Source: Cetobacterium sp. 2A
GTDB lineage: Bacteria; Fusobacteriota; Fusobacteriia; Fusobacteriales; Fusobacteriaceae
Length of the DNA stretch: 64,000 nucleotides
Direction of reading: 5' to 3'
NCBI RefSeq assembly: GCF_014250685.1
Contig: NZ_JACFAJ010000006.1
Coordinates: 310,001 to 374,000 of the forward strand
In this document: positions 17,166 through 24,796 of the stretch, piece after piece
Layout: every line of letters begins with the position of its first letter
Numbering within the stretch: the stretch's first letter is position 1
Notes under the pieces: generated by a model
Told to the model about the DNA's origin: nothing
The model's input: the letters and a program-made list of their open reading frames with translations, nothing else
Database searches by the model: none
Program-made: the position numbers and the translations under genes

Positions 17166-18401
17166 ATGGAGACAATATTTGTGATATCATTACAATTTTT
17201 AATTTTAGGATATTGTTTCCATATCTTTCCATTTTATTTTGTGTTACTTGTTGCTTTAACTTGCTCTGGATTTATTATTATTTTCGAACGAAAACTTTTA
17301 AAACTTTTATCAATCTTACCTTTAATTTTCATTCTAAGACTAAATAGTACTGTAAATAATGTCACCTATCATTTAGGAGATAAAATAAATATTGAAGCTT
17401 TAGTTAAAACCGGAAAAGGTAAGATTAATAAAATTGATGGTAAATATGTTATTAACCAACAATATGTTTATGTTGATAAAATTCCTAATGGTATCTCAAA
17501 TATTACTGGAGTTATTACTTCTCTAAATATTAAGGATAACAATATTTATTATAAGTTGGATAAAATTATTCATACTCAAAAAAATCCATCACTATTAAAA
17601 GTTTACTTTCAAAATAAAATTGAAAATTTAACCGAAAATTATAGTCATTCACTTAAGAATTTTTATAGAGCAATTCTATTAGGAGAAGGAAATAGATTAG
17701 AATGGGATGTAATTAAAAACTTTAGATATACTGGAACTGCTCATCTTTTAGTTATTTCAGGCTTACATATCTCTGTTATCATCAGTTTAATTATCTATTT
17801 ATTAAAATTTTCTCCTCTATCAAAAGAGATTCAGTATGTTTTAACTCTAATATTTTTAACAGGTTATATCATTTCTATAGGTTTTTATCCATCTGTTACA
17901 AGAGCTTACATTATGGGAGTAATCTTTATATTAGGTAATATAATATATGAAAAAGTAGATCCAAGAAAATCATTGGCATTAGCCTTTTCTACTTCTTTAT
18001 TGATTTTTCCATATTGGCTGACCTCTGTCTCTTTTATTTTGTCATATTGGGCAGTTGGAACTATATTATTTATTTACCCTTATATTCCAAAACCAAAAAA
18101 AATTAAAAATAAGTGGTTTTTAAAATTTTATAATAATATTTCTCTTATTATAACTATTCAATTATCTATGACCCCTATTTTTATTTACTATTTTAACTCT
18201 TTACCTTTATTAGCTTTTTTAGCAAATCTTGTTATAATACCTATTGGAACAATTTTCATAATACTAGCGTTTGTCTCTCTTCTTTTATCTAATATATATT
18301 TAGGAGGAGCTCTAATGCCACTTACGAATATTTGTTATGAATTTTTAATATTTACAGTAGATTTTTTTTCAATCATTCCCTATTTAACTTTGGAGGTCTA
18401 G
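17166..18401 (+). CDS. Short ComEC/Rec2-family membrane protein
   Basis: This 411-residue protein has N-terminal membrane helices, a soluble OB-like segment (about 60-150) and then the Competence domain. The domain shows FYRAILLGEGNR, TGTAHLLVISGLHISVII and GFYPSVTRAYIMG. ComEC forms the channel that takes up single-stranded DNA. Full-length homologues run to 700 residues or more and end in a metallo-beta-lactamase-like domain, which is missing here. The gene ends cleanly 3 bp before the M50 gene, so this looks like a natural short form. Competence function is unproven. Confidence 0.85.
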   Translation: METIFVISLQFLILGYCFHIFPFYFVLLVALTCSGFIIIFERKLLKLLSILPLIFILRLNSTVNNVTYHLGDKINIEALVKTGKGKINKIDGKYVINQQYVYVDKIPNGISNITGVITSLNIKDNNIYYKLDKIIHTQKNPSLLKVYFQNKIENLTENYSHSLKNFYRAILLGEGNRLEWDVIKNFRYTGTAHLLVISGLHISVIISLIIYLLKFSPLSKEIQYVLTLIFLTGYIISIGFYPSVTRAYIMGVIFILGNIIYEKVDPRKSLALAFSTSLLIFPYWLTSVSFILSYWAVGTILFIYPYIPKPKKIKNKWFLKFYNNISLIITIQLSMTPIFIYYFNSLPLLAFLANLVIIPIGTIFIILAFVSLLLSNIYLGGALMPLTNICYEFLIFTVDFFSIIPYLTLEV

Positions 18402-18404
18402 CTT

Positions 18405-19019
18405 ATGCTTTTAATTTCTAAAATAATAATTCTAATTTTTTCATTAGTTTTTCATGAAATTGCACATGGTTACATGGCTTATTTTTGTGGTGATACCACT
18501 GCAAAAAAATATGGAAGACTATCTCTAAATCCGATTAAACATTTAGATATTGCTGGAACTCTATTTCCAATATTTATGATTCTATCAGGATCATCTTTTA
18601 TAATAGGTTGGGCAAAACCAGTCCCTATAAATTATTATAATCTTAAAAATGGAAGAATAGGAGAATTTTTAGTATCCATAGCTGGTGTTACTGGAAATTT
18701 TATACTTGTTATAGTCGCTACTATTTTATTTAGATATTTCAGAAGTTCTTTAGATGCTTTTACTGCTACAATAATCTCTTATACAATCATAATCAATTTA
18801 ACACTAGCAATATTTAATTTACTACCAATTCCTCCACTAGATGGTTCAAGAGCTGTTAGTAGCTTTTTAAGCAATAAAAATAGAGAATTTATATTTCGTT
18901 ACGATAACTACGGAATGATTCTAATTATAATATTGGCATATTTTGGAATTTTAGGAAAAATTATTAGTCCTATCATCGATACAATTTTAAATTTATTAAA
19001 TTATTATATAGTAATGTAG
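18405..19019 (+). CDS. Site-2-protease-like M50 family membrane metalloprotease
   Basis: A 204-residue membrane protein of the small YwhC/M50B type. The zinc motif HEIAHGYMAY lies in the first helix. The third ligand region NLLPIPPLDGSRA is in a later helix, and LNPIKHLDIAGTLFP is typical of this subgroup. It may cut membrane-embedded substrates, which are unknown. It is tightly coupled to the comEC-like gene upstream (3 bp) and the YigZ gene downstream (13 bp). It has no PDZ domain, unlike RseP. Confidence 0.9.
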   Translation: MLLISKIIILIFSLVFHEIAHGYMAYFCGDTTAKKYGRLSLNPIKHLDIAGTLFPIFMILSGSSFIIGWAKPVPINYYNLKNGRIGEFLVSIAGVTGNFILVIVATILFRYFRSSLDAFTATIISYTIIINLTLAIFNLLPIPPLDGSRAVSSFLSNKNREFIFRYDNYGMILIIILAYFGILGKIISPIIDTILNLLNYYIVM

Positions 19020-19032
19020 AAAGGATATTTTT

Positions 19033-19611
19033 ATGAATACAATAGAAAAAAATGTTGTAATTGAATTTGAAGAAAAAAAATCAAAATTCATAGGATATGC
19101 AAAACCAATTACAACAAAATATGAAGCAGAAGAATTTATAGATATGATTAAAATGAAACATGCAGATGCAAGTCACAATTGCAGCGTTTATAGAGTCATA
19201 GACAGTGGTCAAGAGTATTTTAAAGCCGATGATGACGGTGAACCAAGCGGAACGGCTGGAAAGCCTATGGGAGAGATTTTGACATACATGGACGTTCATA
19301 ACATTGTTGTTGTTGCTACTAGATATTACGGTGGAATTAAACTTGGAGCTGGCGGATTAGTTAGAAATTATGCTAAAACAGCTAAATTAGCTGTTCTTGA
19401 AGGAAATGTAATCGAATATATTGAAAAGAAAAATTATCTTTTAGATTTTTCATATGAAAAAATCGGAGAGATTGACAGTTTATTAGAATCAAAAAAAGAA
19501 TTAGTTTTAGATAAAGAGTATAATGAAAGAGTTACATATAGAGTTACAATTTCAAACCCTACTCTTTCACTTCTAGAAGAAATGAAAGATATTATAATTA
19601 TTGAAATCTAA
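19033..19611 (+). CDS. YigZ/IMPACT family protein
   Basis: 192 residues with the UPF0029/IMPACT core: KKSKFIGYAKPI, ADASHNCSVYRV, DDDGEPSGTAGKPM and VVVATRYYGGIKLGAGGLVR. A small DUF1949-like C-terminal domain follows. Eukaryotic IMPACT inhibits Gcn2, while the bacterial role is not clear. It is the last gene of the tmcAL-to-yigZ run and is followed by the tandem hairpin repeat. Confidence 0.93.
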   Translation: MNTIEKNVVIEFEEKKSKFIGYAKPITTKYEAEEFIDMIKMKHADASHNCSVYRVIDSGQEYFKADDDGEPSGTAGKPMGEILTYMDVHNIVVVATRYYGGIKLGAGGLVRNYAKTAKLAVLEGNVIEYIEKKNYLLDFSYEKIGEIDSLLESKKELVLDKEYNERVTYRVTISNPTLSLLEEMKDIIIIEI

Positions 19612-19625
19612 TTTTCAAAAAATCA

Positions 19626-19680
19626 AAGTAGCCGACTTGTTAGCCGGCTACTTCTATTTCTTGGGAGAGAAATTTATGAA
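19626..19680 (+). repeat. Hairpin-plus-tail repeat, copy 1
   Basis: A 9-bp perfect stem (AAGTAGCCG 19626-19634 with CGGCTACTT 19645-19653) has a loop containing GTTAGC. A short spacer then leads to a 22-bp tail (19659-19680) with core TTGGGAGAGAAATTTATG. The same layout recurs 90 bp on. GGGAGAG followed by ATG resembles a ribosome site and start codon, opening a 17-codon frame. The hairpin may also terminate yigZ transcription, though no T-run follows. Confidence 0.7.
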
Positions 19681-19712
19681 AAATTTTATTAGCACACTTT
19701 TTTTAAATTCTC

Positions 19713-19770
19713 GGAGAAGGCCAGGTTAGCGGCCAGCCTTCTCCTAACTCTTGGGAGAGAAATTTATGAA
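19713..19770 (+). repeat. Hairpin-plus-tail repeat, copy 2
   Basis: The stem GGAGAAGGC (19713-19721) with GCCTTCTCC (19736-19744) is 9 bp and perfect, but its sequence is unrelated to the copy 1 stem. The loop again holds GTTAGC (19725-19730). The tail at 19749-19770 is identical to copy 1 over 22 bp, exactly 90 bp away. The ATG in this tail opens only four codons before TAG. Different stems with the same loop and tail suggest conserved RNA structure. Confidence 0.7.
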
Positions 19771-19804
19771 TTTTTTTTAGCATCTTTACATAATAAGACG
19801 ACAA

Positions 19805-19813
19805 CTCTCCCAA
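19805..19813 (-). repeat. Inverted third copy of the TTGGGAGAG motif
   Basis: CTCTCCCAA on the plus strand is the exact reverse complement of the TTGGGAGAG at the head of both repeat tails (19661, 19751). In a plus-strand transcript it could pair with either tail. On the minus strand it lies just past the stop of the small exported protein gene. Confidence 0.5.
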
Positions 19814-19826
19814 AAAAGTTTTAAAA

Positions 19827-20303
19827 TTATTTATTTTTTTTTAAAAAGTTTATAATAAATTTATAATTTTCTATAGAACTATCAAAATATCTCTTTTGTT
19901 CCGCAGTATTTTTAGGGTAAAGTCTTTCCCCCTCAGCTTTAAATCTTTCCACTATCTCTTTAGGAACTGCTAACTTATCAACTTTTACTACTACTCTATT
20001 TTGTAGTTCTTTACTAAATTTAATCTCTTCTCTCATTTTCTTTAACTGCATAGAATAATTATACGGATACATGCTTTCTACCCTTTTTAAAAAGTAATCA
20101 TACTCTTCTGGCGAAAGTTCTTCCCCCAATTTTTCTAATTTATTATATGCTTTAATTTCTGATTCTATATAATTTTGTTGACTCGAATACGAATCATACT
20201 GTCTTTGCGCTCTATCTCTTAGTTTATCCATAGCTTTTTCACTTATTTGAGAATGTGATATATTTCCTATTACAATCATGAGACATAAAATTTTTTTTAT
20301 CAT
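19827..20303 (-). CDS. Small exported protein, paralogue of the gene at 21453-21944
   Basis: A 158-residue protein with a signal peptide (IKKILCLMIVIGNISHSQIS) and a charged, helical mature part. I do not recognise a named family. It is clearly related to the 163-residue protein at 21453-21944. Both share QNYIE/KDYIQ followed by an AYNKL/AYKNI stretch, a YNY/GNY patch, VP then FK, LYP, and the ending SSIENYKFIINFLKKNK. Each lies directly after a FomA-like porin gene, here by 2 bp, so the two genes are almost certainly co-expressed. A periplasmic or cell-surface role linked to the porin is a guess. Confidence 0.75.
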   Translation of the reverse strand: MIKKILCLMIVIGNISHSQISEKAMDKLRDRAQRQYDSYSSQQNYIESEIKAYNKLEKLGEELSPEEYDYFLKRVESMYPYNYSMQLKKMREEIKFSKELQNRVVVKVDKLAVPKEIVERFKAEGERLYPKNTAEQKRYFDSSIENYKFIINFLKKNK

Positions 20304-20305
20304 AA

Positions 20306-21403
20306 TTAAAACTTAGTCTCCCAACCAATTACAACCTCTGGATTCCATCTCCACTCTTGAGCATCAGAACCAGTTGTATATCTATTTGCATAGACACCTT
20401 TAACTCTTAAATAAGTATTAAATGACTCAGTTGCTTGATAATCTATTCTCAATTCAGGGATAGCTTTTAGATAGTATTGATAATCACTAAATCCTCTACT
20501 TCTTAATCTTTCTGCACCTTCAAGATTTGTATTTCCTCTTGTTCTAAATATATCTTTATTCTTCCAGATATAAGGGTCATATCCTCCTTCAAACGCAAGA
20601 CTAAGCTTTGTATCTTCATTAAATCTATATATTTCATGGTTATAATAAAGAAGAGCTTCCATCGCTATTGTAAAAGTTTTATCAGTTGTCGACGTTGCGG
20701 AGTCTGCAATATTAGCATTTTGCCAAGTATTGAAAGCATAGAAATTAAGTTCAAATGTGAAATCTGCTGGAAAGTTATAATTTGTATATAAATCTACCCC
20801 AAATAAATTAGCTGAATTTGAAGTATTCTTATTTTCCCACTGGTATCCATAGAAAGGTGCTAATGTAAAATTAGTAACTTTTACATATTCAGTTTCTGTG
20901 AAATATTCTTTAAAATTAAATCTTGGTTGATACGAAAGAAGTAAATCAAGACCTATTCCATTACTTGCTAACAGGTTATCCTGCTCAGGATCAACTGCAT
21001 CTCCCGCCAGAAATTTTGTTGTTTTTTCAAATCTTATTCTATGAGTTAGATTAACTTTAGTATCTCCTAAGTAACCCGCATCATAGTACCATCTAGTTCT
21101 AAAATCTGATCCATCTGATCCTGTTTCATTATTATCATGAACATTAAAGTTATATCTTAATCTGAAATCCCCAGACAATCTCTCTGTCATCTGTATAAAT
21201 CCTTCGGCTGCTCTAAATCTTACTGAATCTGAATTTGTTTGCCCTTCTCCATTTCCAAAGTACTCTAACTCTTGCATGAAAGTTCCACTTGGTCTAAAAG
21301 TAGGTATCTCCTCGATAATTATAGGAGTCACAATAGTTTCCTTTGCTTGAACTGCTGTTCCAATCACCATAAGTGACCCAATTAAAAGTGCTAACTTTTT
21401 CAT
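20306..21403 (-). CDS. FomA-like outer membrane porin, second copy
   Basis: A 365-residue beta-barrel protein with a cleavable signal (KKLALLIGSLMVIGTAVQA). A short linker containing IPTFRPSG is followed by alternating amphipathic strands and a C-terminal strand ending WNPEVVIGWETKF with the usual terminal Phe. The signal and the FRPSG/WRWNP marks match the fusobacterial FomA family of major porins. The paralogue at 22001-23113 has the same layout. A minus-strand TATAAT lies at 21446-21441, so this copy probably has its own promoter. Confidence 0.82.
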   Translation of the reverse strand: MKKLALLIGSLMVIGTAVQAKETIVTPIIIEEIPTFRPSGTFMQELEYFGNGEGQTNSDSVRFRAAEGFIQMTERLSGDFRLRYNFNVHDNNETGSDGSDFRTRWYYDAGYLGDTKVNLTHRIRFEKTTKFLAGDAVDPEQDNLLASNGIGLDLLLSYQPRFNFKEYFTETEYVKVTNFTLAPFYGYQWENKNTSNSANLFGVDLYTNYNFPADFTFELNFYAFNTWQNANIADSATSTTDKTFTIAMEALLYYNHEIYRFNEDTKLSLAFEGGYDPYIWKNKDIFRTRGNTNLEGAERLRSRGFSDYQYYLKAIPELRIDYQATESFNTYLRVKGVYANRYTTGSDAQEWRWNPEVVIGWETKF

Positions 21404-21452
21404 AATATTTCCCCTCCGATTTTAAAAATTCCAACGGAGTATTATATACGAC

Positions 21453-21944
21453 TTATTTTTTGTTTTCCTTTAAATATTTTATAATCAAGCTATAGTTCTC
21501 AATTGAACCATCAATATATTTTTTCTGATTTAAAGAGTTATCTGGATATAGTTTTTTAGCTTGTAGTTTAAAACCATTTAAAAGTTCTAACGGAACATTT
21601 TCACTATCTAGTTTAGAAAATATTTCACTTGATTTCTGTTCAACTTTATTGTAACTAAAAATCTCATCTTGAACTACCGAATTTTGTTTTACATAATTCC
21701 CACCATACATTTTTGAAAGTCTATATATAATTTCCTTTTGATCTTTATCAGAAAGTTTAGAATTGTTTAACTTTTGTAAAATATTTTTATATGCTTCTGT
21801 TTGCTCCTGTATATAATCTTTTTGATCTCTCGATTTTTGATAAATTGTTCTTGCATCAGATTCTATTTTATTTTCTACATTTTTATCAATAGATGCCATA
21901 AGATTTATAGATAGTAATAGTAACGTAATTATTAATTTTTTCAT
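21453..21944 (-). CDS. Small exported protein following the first FomA-like porin
   Basis: 163 residues with signal peptide KKLIITLLLLSINLMAS and a mature part rich in Lys, Glu, Gln and Asn that should be helical or coiled-coil. The family is not known to me. It ends SIENYSLIIKYLKENKK, nearly the same as the paralogue at 19827-20303. A GGAGGA site precedes the ATG. It lies 56 bp past the first porin, with the porin terminator between them, so it is read by read-through or by a weak promoter. Confidence 0.75.
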   Translation of the reverse strand: MKKLIITLLLLSINLMASIDKNVENKIESDARTIYQKSRDQKDYIQEQTEAYKNILQKLNNSKLSDKDQKEIIYRLSKMYGGNYVKQNSVVQDEIFSYNKVEQKSSEIFSKLDSENVPLELLNGFKLQAKKLYPDNSLNQKKYIDGSIENYSLIIKYLKENKK

Positions 21945-21966
21945 TTTATCCTCCAGAAAAATAATA

Positions 21967-21990
21967 AAAGTGCCTGAATTTCAGGCACTT
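21967..21990 (-). terminator. Terminator after the first FomA-like porin
   Basis: AAGTGCCTGAA pairs with TTCAGGCACTT in an almost loop-free palindrome. A mixed T-rich tract (TTTTATTATTTTT) follows on the minus strand. Incomplete termination would set a high porin to low small-protein ratio. Confidence 0.8.
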
Positions 21991-22000
21991 CTTTTTTATA

Positions 22001-23113
22001 TTAGAATGTTGTTTTAAATCCAGCGTAAACTTGTGGCTGCCAAGACCAGTCTTTAGCAGTTGACTCGTTTGTATAAGTAAAGTTCTCGTATCTTGCAATT
22101 ACTCCTGCGAATAAGTTTAAAGTATCTGAGTACTTGTAGTTGTTCTTTAAATCAGCTTCGAAGAATGCTGAGTATTGAACTTGATCATCGTTGTAAATAA
22201 CTTCTTTACTCTTCCAAGTCCAAGTATCTACTGCAACCATGAAGTTAAGGTTTGTTGAGAAAGCACCGTTTTGATATAATCCAAATCCTCTAGTAAGTTC
22301 AGCAAGAACGTCTATTTGGAAGTATTTGTCTTCTTTCTCTCCAGTTTTCTTGTTTGTAGCTAACTTTCCATTTCCTAACCAGTTTTGGTAAGCATCTATC
22401 TCTAAGTTAAGATCAAGACCTAATGGTAATTCGAATCCAGCTAAGAATTGTGCTCCAAATTGATTGTCGTATGCTGAGTTATTTTGTAACCAAGTATACT
22501 CATATCTAGGCTCTACGCTTAATCTGTATAGTGAAACTAGAGATGTATCAAATTTAACGTATTCAGTTACATCTAACTTAGCTCTATATTCAACTGATTG
22601 ATTATTTTTTCCAGCTCCGTATGTAAATGGTGACTCAGGAGAAACTATTGTTGCTCTTCCTCTTCCATCACTGTTTTCATATTGAATTCTTGATTTGAAT
22701 CCTACTTTTGTATCTCCGATAGTTCCGTGGTTACGGTAGTATCTAAGTCTAGTTCCAGTGTAGTCAGATCCTACAACTTGATTTGGGTCAAGTTGTTTTG
22801 CGAATGACTCTAGTCCTACATAGTTTCTTACTCTGAACTCAAATGTATCTTGCTCAGTAAAGTTTACTAATCCTTCTGTATGTACTCTTCCGTATTCAGC
22901 TACGTCTTTTCTATCAGTTTCCCCATAATATTTTGTTTCGAATTTTAACCAACCATTTGGTCTAAAAACAGGAGCTTCCTCTACTATTACGATAGGAGCT
23001 ACAATAACTTCCTTTGATTCTTCAATAACTACTGGTGCTGCTACAACCTCTTTAGCTTGAGCTACTGCTCCAACCATCATAAGAGATCCTACTAAAAGTG
23101 CTAACTTTTTCAT
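22001..23113 (-). CDS. FomA-like major outer membrane porin, first copy
   Basis: A 370-residue porin-like barrel. Signal peptide KKLALLVGSLMMVGAVAQA is followed by two near-repeats of a VVAAPVVIEE-like segment, then EAPVFRPNGWLKFETKYYGE and a strand-rich body ending WSWQPQVYAGFKTTF. These match the start and end of Fusobacterium FomA, a voltage-dependent general porin and abundant surface antigen. A strong promoter is visible 70-98 bp upstream and a terminator follows. Codons look more biased to frequent forms than in the second copy, which fits high expression, but I judged this only by eye. Confidence 0.85.
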   Translation of the reverse strand: MKKLALLVGSLMMVGAVAQAKEVVAAPVVIEESKEVIVAPIVIVEEAPVFRPNGWLKFETKYYGETDRKDVAEYGRVHTEGLVNFTEQDTFEFRVRNYVGLESFAKQLDPNQVVGSDYTGTRLRYYRNHGTIGDTKVGFKSRIQYENSDGRGRATIVSPESPFTYGAGKNNQSVEYRAKLDVTEYVKFDTSLVSLYRLSVEPRYEYTWLQNNSAYDNQFGAQFLAGFELPLGLDLNLEIDAYQNWLGNGKLATNKKTGEKEDKYFQIDVLAELTRGFGLYQNGAFSTNLNFMVAVDTWTWKSKEVIYNDDQVQYSAFFEADLKNNYKYSDTLNLFAGVIARYENFTYTNESTAKDWSWQPQVYAGFKTTF

Positions 23114-23182
23114 ACTGTTTCCCTCCAGTTCATTTTGTATTTCATTTAATCTGAAATTCTATTTATTTCTCCCAATAATAAA

Positions 23183-23211
23183 TTTATACAACATTTTGGA
23201 GGCTTTGTAAA
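23183..23211 (-). promoter_or_regulatory. Sigma-70-type promoter of the first FomA-like porin
   Basis: On the minus strand TTTACA (23211-23206) and TATAAA (23188-23183) are 17 bp apart. The 5' leader is then about 65 nt and contains ATTTCA...TGAAAT, which could form a small hairpin. Confidence 0.7.
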
Positions 23212-23239
23212 TAACTTTTTTTAGATTTTTTGTATCTTT

Positions 23240-23701
23240 TTAAAAAATTACTGAAAAAACAATACTATTTTCCCCTAAATTGCTTCCTTTTATTCCAGCA
23301 TTAGATGTATGACGGTAAAATAATTTATATTTTGAATAGTTGAAGCCAATTTCTTCAAAAAATGTTATATGTGAGGAGTTCGCTCTACTTATTTTTGTAA
23401 AAACTGCTCCTCCAAAATTAAAAAAAATGTTTAATTTTGAATATAAAGGTAATTTTAAAATCCTTTTACCGAACAAAATTGAACCATGATTATCTAACTT
23501 TTCGCCTTTTAAATTGTAGGAACTCATATAATTCAAACTCCCCAACCATGGATAATCTTTATTTTCTTGTTCCCACCCTAGTGTTATTCCTATAGGATGT
23601 TTTGAATTTCTAAAATCACTACTGAGAATCCCTAAATCGTATGATGAAAATGTCATTTTAATAAAAAATATATAAAATATAATTAAAAAAAATTTCCTCA
23701 T
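23240..23701 (-). CDS. PagL-like lipid A 3-O-deacylase (acyloxyacyl hydrolase family)
   Basis: A 153-residue outer membrane protein with an N-terminal signal (FFLIIFYIFFIKMTFSS) and a short eight-strand-like barrel. The diagnostic part is FYRHTSNAGIKGSNLGEN. His131 and Ser133 match the catalytic His-x-Ser-Asn of PagL, and Glu144 can be the third member of the triad. PagL removes the 3-position acyl chain of lipid A. It ends in a Phe (VFSVIF) as barrels do. It lies upstream of the porin modules. The call rests on one clear motif plus size. Confidence 0.75.
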   Translation of the reverse strand: MRKFFLIIFYIFFIKMTFSSYDLGILSSDFRNSKHPIGITLGWEQENKDYPWLGSLNYMSSYNLKGEKLDNHGSILFGKRILKLPLYSKLNIFFNFGGAVFTKISRANSSHITFFEEIGFNYSKYKLFYRHTSNAGIKGSNLGENSIVFSVIF

Positions 23702-23784
23702 AAAATCTCCTCCTAGAATAATTTCCTATTAAAAACTATTCTAATCTTACTACTTCCTTCCTTTACGATATTCCAAAAAATAAA

Positions 23785-23817
23785 AAAAAGACAAGTATAA
23801 AATATACTTGTCTTTCC
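23785..23817 (-). terminator. Terminator after rplM-rpsI
   Basis: AAAGACAAGTATA and TATACTTGTCTTT make a 13-bp perfect stem with a 3-nt loop. Eight T follow on the minus strand. It lies 12 bp beyond the rpsI stop. Confidence 0.92.
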
Positions 23818-23828
23818 AAATGCAATAA

Positions 23829-24227
23829 TTATCTCTTTGAGAATTGAGGAGATCTTCTTGCTTTTCTTTTTCCGTATTTCTTTCTTTCTACCATTCTTGA
23901 GTCTCTTGTTAAGAATCCAGCTTCTCTTAAAGCTTTCTTTAAAGTCTCATCTGAAAGAAGTAAAGCTCTTGCAACACCATGTCTGATAGCTCCAGCTTGT
24001 CCTGCATTTCCTCCACCATGTACTGTAACTTTAAGCTCAAACTTATCTAAAGTTTCAGTTAAAGCTAAAGGTTGCTCAACTATTTTAGAAAGAAGTTCTC
24101 TTCCACCAAAATACTCAGCCATAGTCTTTCCATTTATTTCAATACCTTTTCCACCAGGGATAAGTCTTACTCTTGCTACTGAAGTTTTTCTTCTTCCAGT
24201 TCCTCTATATTGAATCATTTCTGCCAC
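23829..24227 (-). CDS. rpsI: 30S ribosomal protein S9
   Basis: 132 residues opening [20 protein letters not shown] and ending [18 protein letters not shown], the basic C-terminal tail that reaches the P-site tRNA. I choose the GTG at 24227: AGGAGGG lies seven bases upstream, whereas the TTG two codons earlier is only two or three bases from the site. It is the second gene of the rplM-rpsI operon, 17 bp after rplM. Confidence 0.97.
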   Translation of the reverse strand: MAEMIQYRGTGRRKTSVARVRLIPGGKGIEINGKTMAEYFGGRELLSKIVEQPLALTETLDKFELKVTVHGGGNAGQAGAIRHGVARALLLSDETLKKALREAGFLTRDSRMVERKKYGKRKARRSPQFSKR

Positions 24228-24244
24228 TTTCAATCCCTCCTAAA

Positions 24245-24679
24245 TTATAATTCTATAGTTGTTGGTTTTTGTGCTGTATGAGCATGCTCAGCGCCAACAA
24301 ATATTCTTAATCTTGTTAATTGCTCACTTCCTAACTTATTCTTTGGAAGCATTCTCTTAACAGCAAGCATAAGAGCTTCTTTAGGATTCTTAGCTAGAAT
24401 TTCTTCTAATCTTCTTTCTCTTAATCCTCCAGGGAATCCTGAATGGTTGTAGTAAATCTTGTCAGTTAATTTCTTACCAGTTACTGCTACTTTCTCGATG
24501 TTTGTAACTATTACGAAGTCTCCTCCGTCAATATGTGGAGTATAAGATACTTTATCTTTACCCATTAATCTTTTAGCTATTTCAGCAGCTAATCTACCTA
24601 ATATTTTACCTTCTGCGTCGTAGTGGTTCCAGTTTCTTACAACGTCTTCGTTTCTTTGCATTGCAGTGTATTTTTTCAC
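24245..24679 (-). CDS. rplM: 50S ribosomal protein L13
   Basis: A 144-residue large-subunit protein with WNHYDAEGKILGRLAAEIAK, HSGFPGGLRERRLEEI and AVKRMLPKNKLG. The length is normal. The start codon at 24679 follows AGGAGG in the leader. Together with rpsI it forms the usual two-gene operon, driven by a near-perfect promoter and preceded by a candidate regulatory leader. Confidence 0.97.
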   Translation of the reverse strand: MKKYTAMQRNEDVVRNWNHYDAEGKILGRLAAEIAKRLMGKDKVSYTPHIDGGDFVIVTNIEKVAVTGKKLTDKIYYNHSGFPGGLRERRLEEILAKNPKEALMLAVKRMLPKNKLGSEQLTRLRIFVGAEHAHTAQKPTTIEL

Positions 24680-24757
24680 GTTTTTCCTCCTCGAAAATGG
24701 TTATATTTTTTATAATATAACGCAACGGTTGTCCTTGTGGGAAAGGATTATTATACC
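24680..24757 (-). promoter_or_regulatory. Candidate L13-type autoregulatory mRNA leader
   Basis: The minus-strand leader folds as TCCTT/AAGGA (24732-24747), directly followed by the short CAAC-GTTG arm (24723-24731), then an 8-bp stem GTTATATT/AATATAAC (24700-24721) just before the ribosome site. The stretch ACAAGGACAACCGTTGCG resembles what I remember of the low-GC Gram-positive L13 leader (Rfam L13_leader). Binding by L13 itself is an inference. Confidence 0.5.
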
Positions 24758-24762
24758 TAATA

Positions 24763-24791
24763 ATTATATATAATTTTCGGTTTTATGTCAA
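24763..24791 (-). promoter_or_regulatory. Consensus promoter of rplM-rpsI
   Basis: TTGACA (24791-24786) and TATAAT (24768-24763) match the sigma-70 consensus exactly with 17-bp spacing. Transcription should begin about 24756, giving a leader of roughly 75 nt. Confidence 0.9.
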
Positions 24792-24796
24792 TATAA

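Noticed and set aside
19674-19727. 17-codon frame MKNFISTLFLNSRRRPG in the repeat region
   Set aside because: It has a ribosome-site-like lead but no homology that I know and runs into the second hairpin. I keep it as part of a finding rather than calling a gene.
21414-21439. Hairpin hiding the ribosome site of the second porin (CTCCG...CGGAG)
   Set aside because: The TATAAT at 21446-21441 puts the transcript start at or inside the 5' arm, so the full hairpin may not be transcribed.
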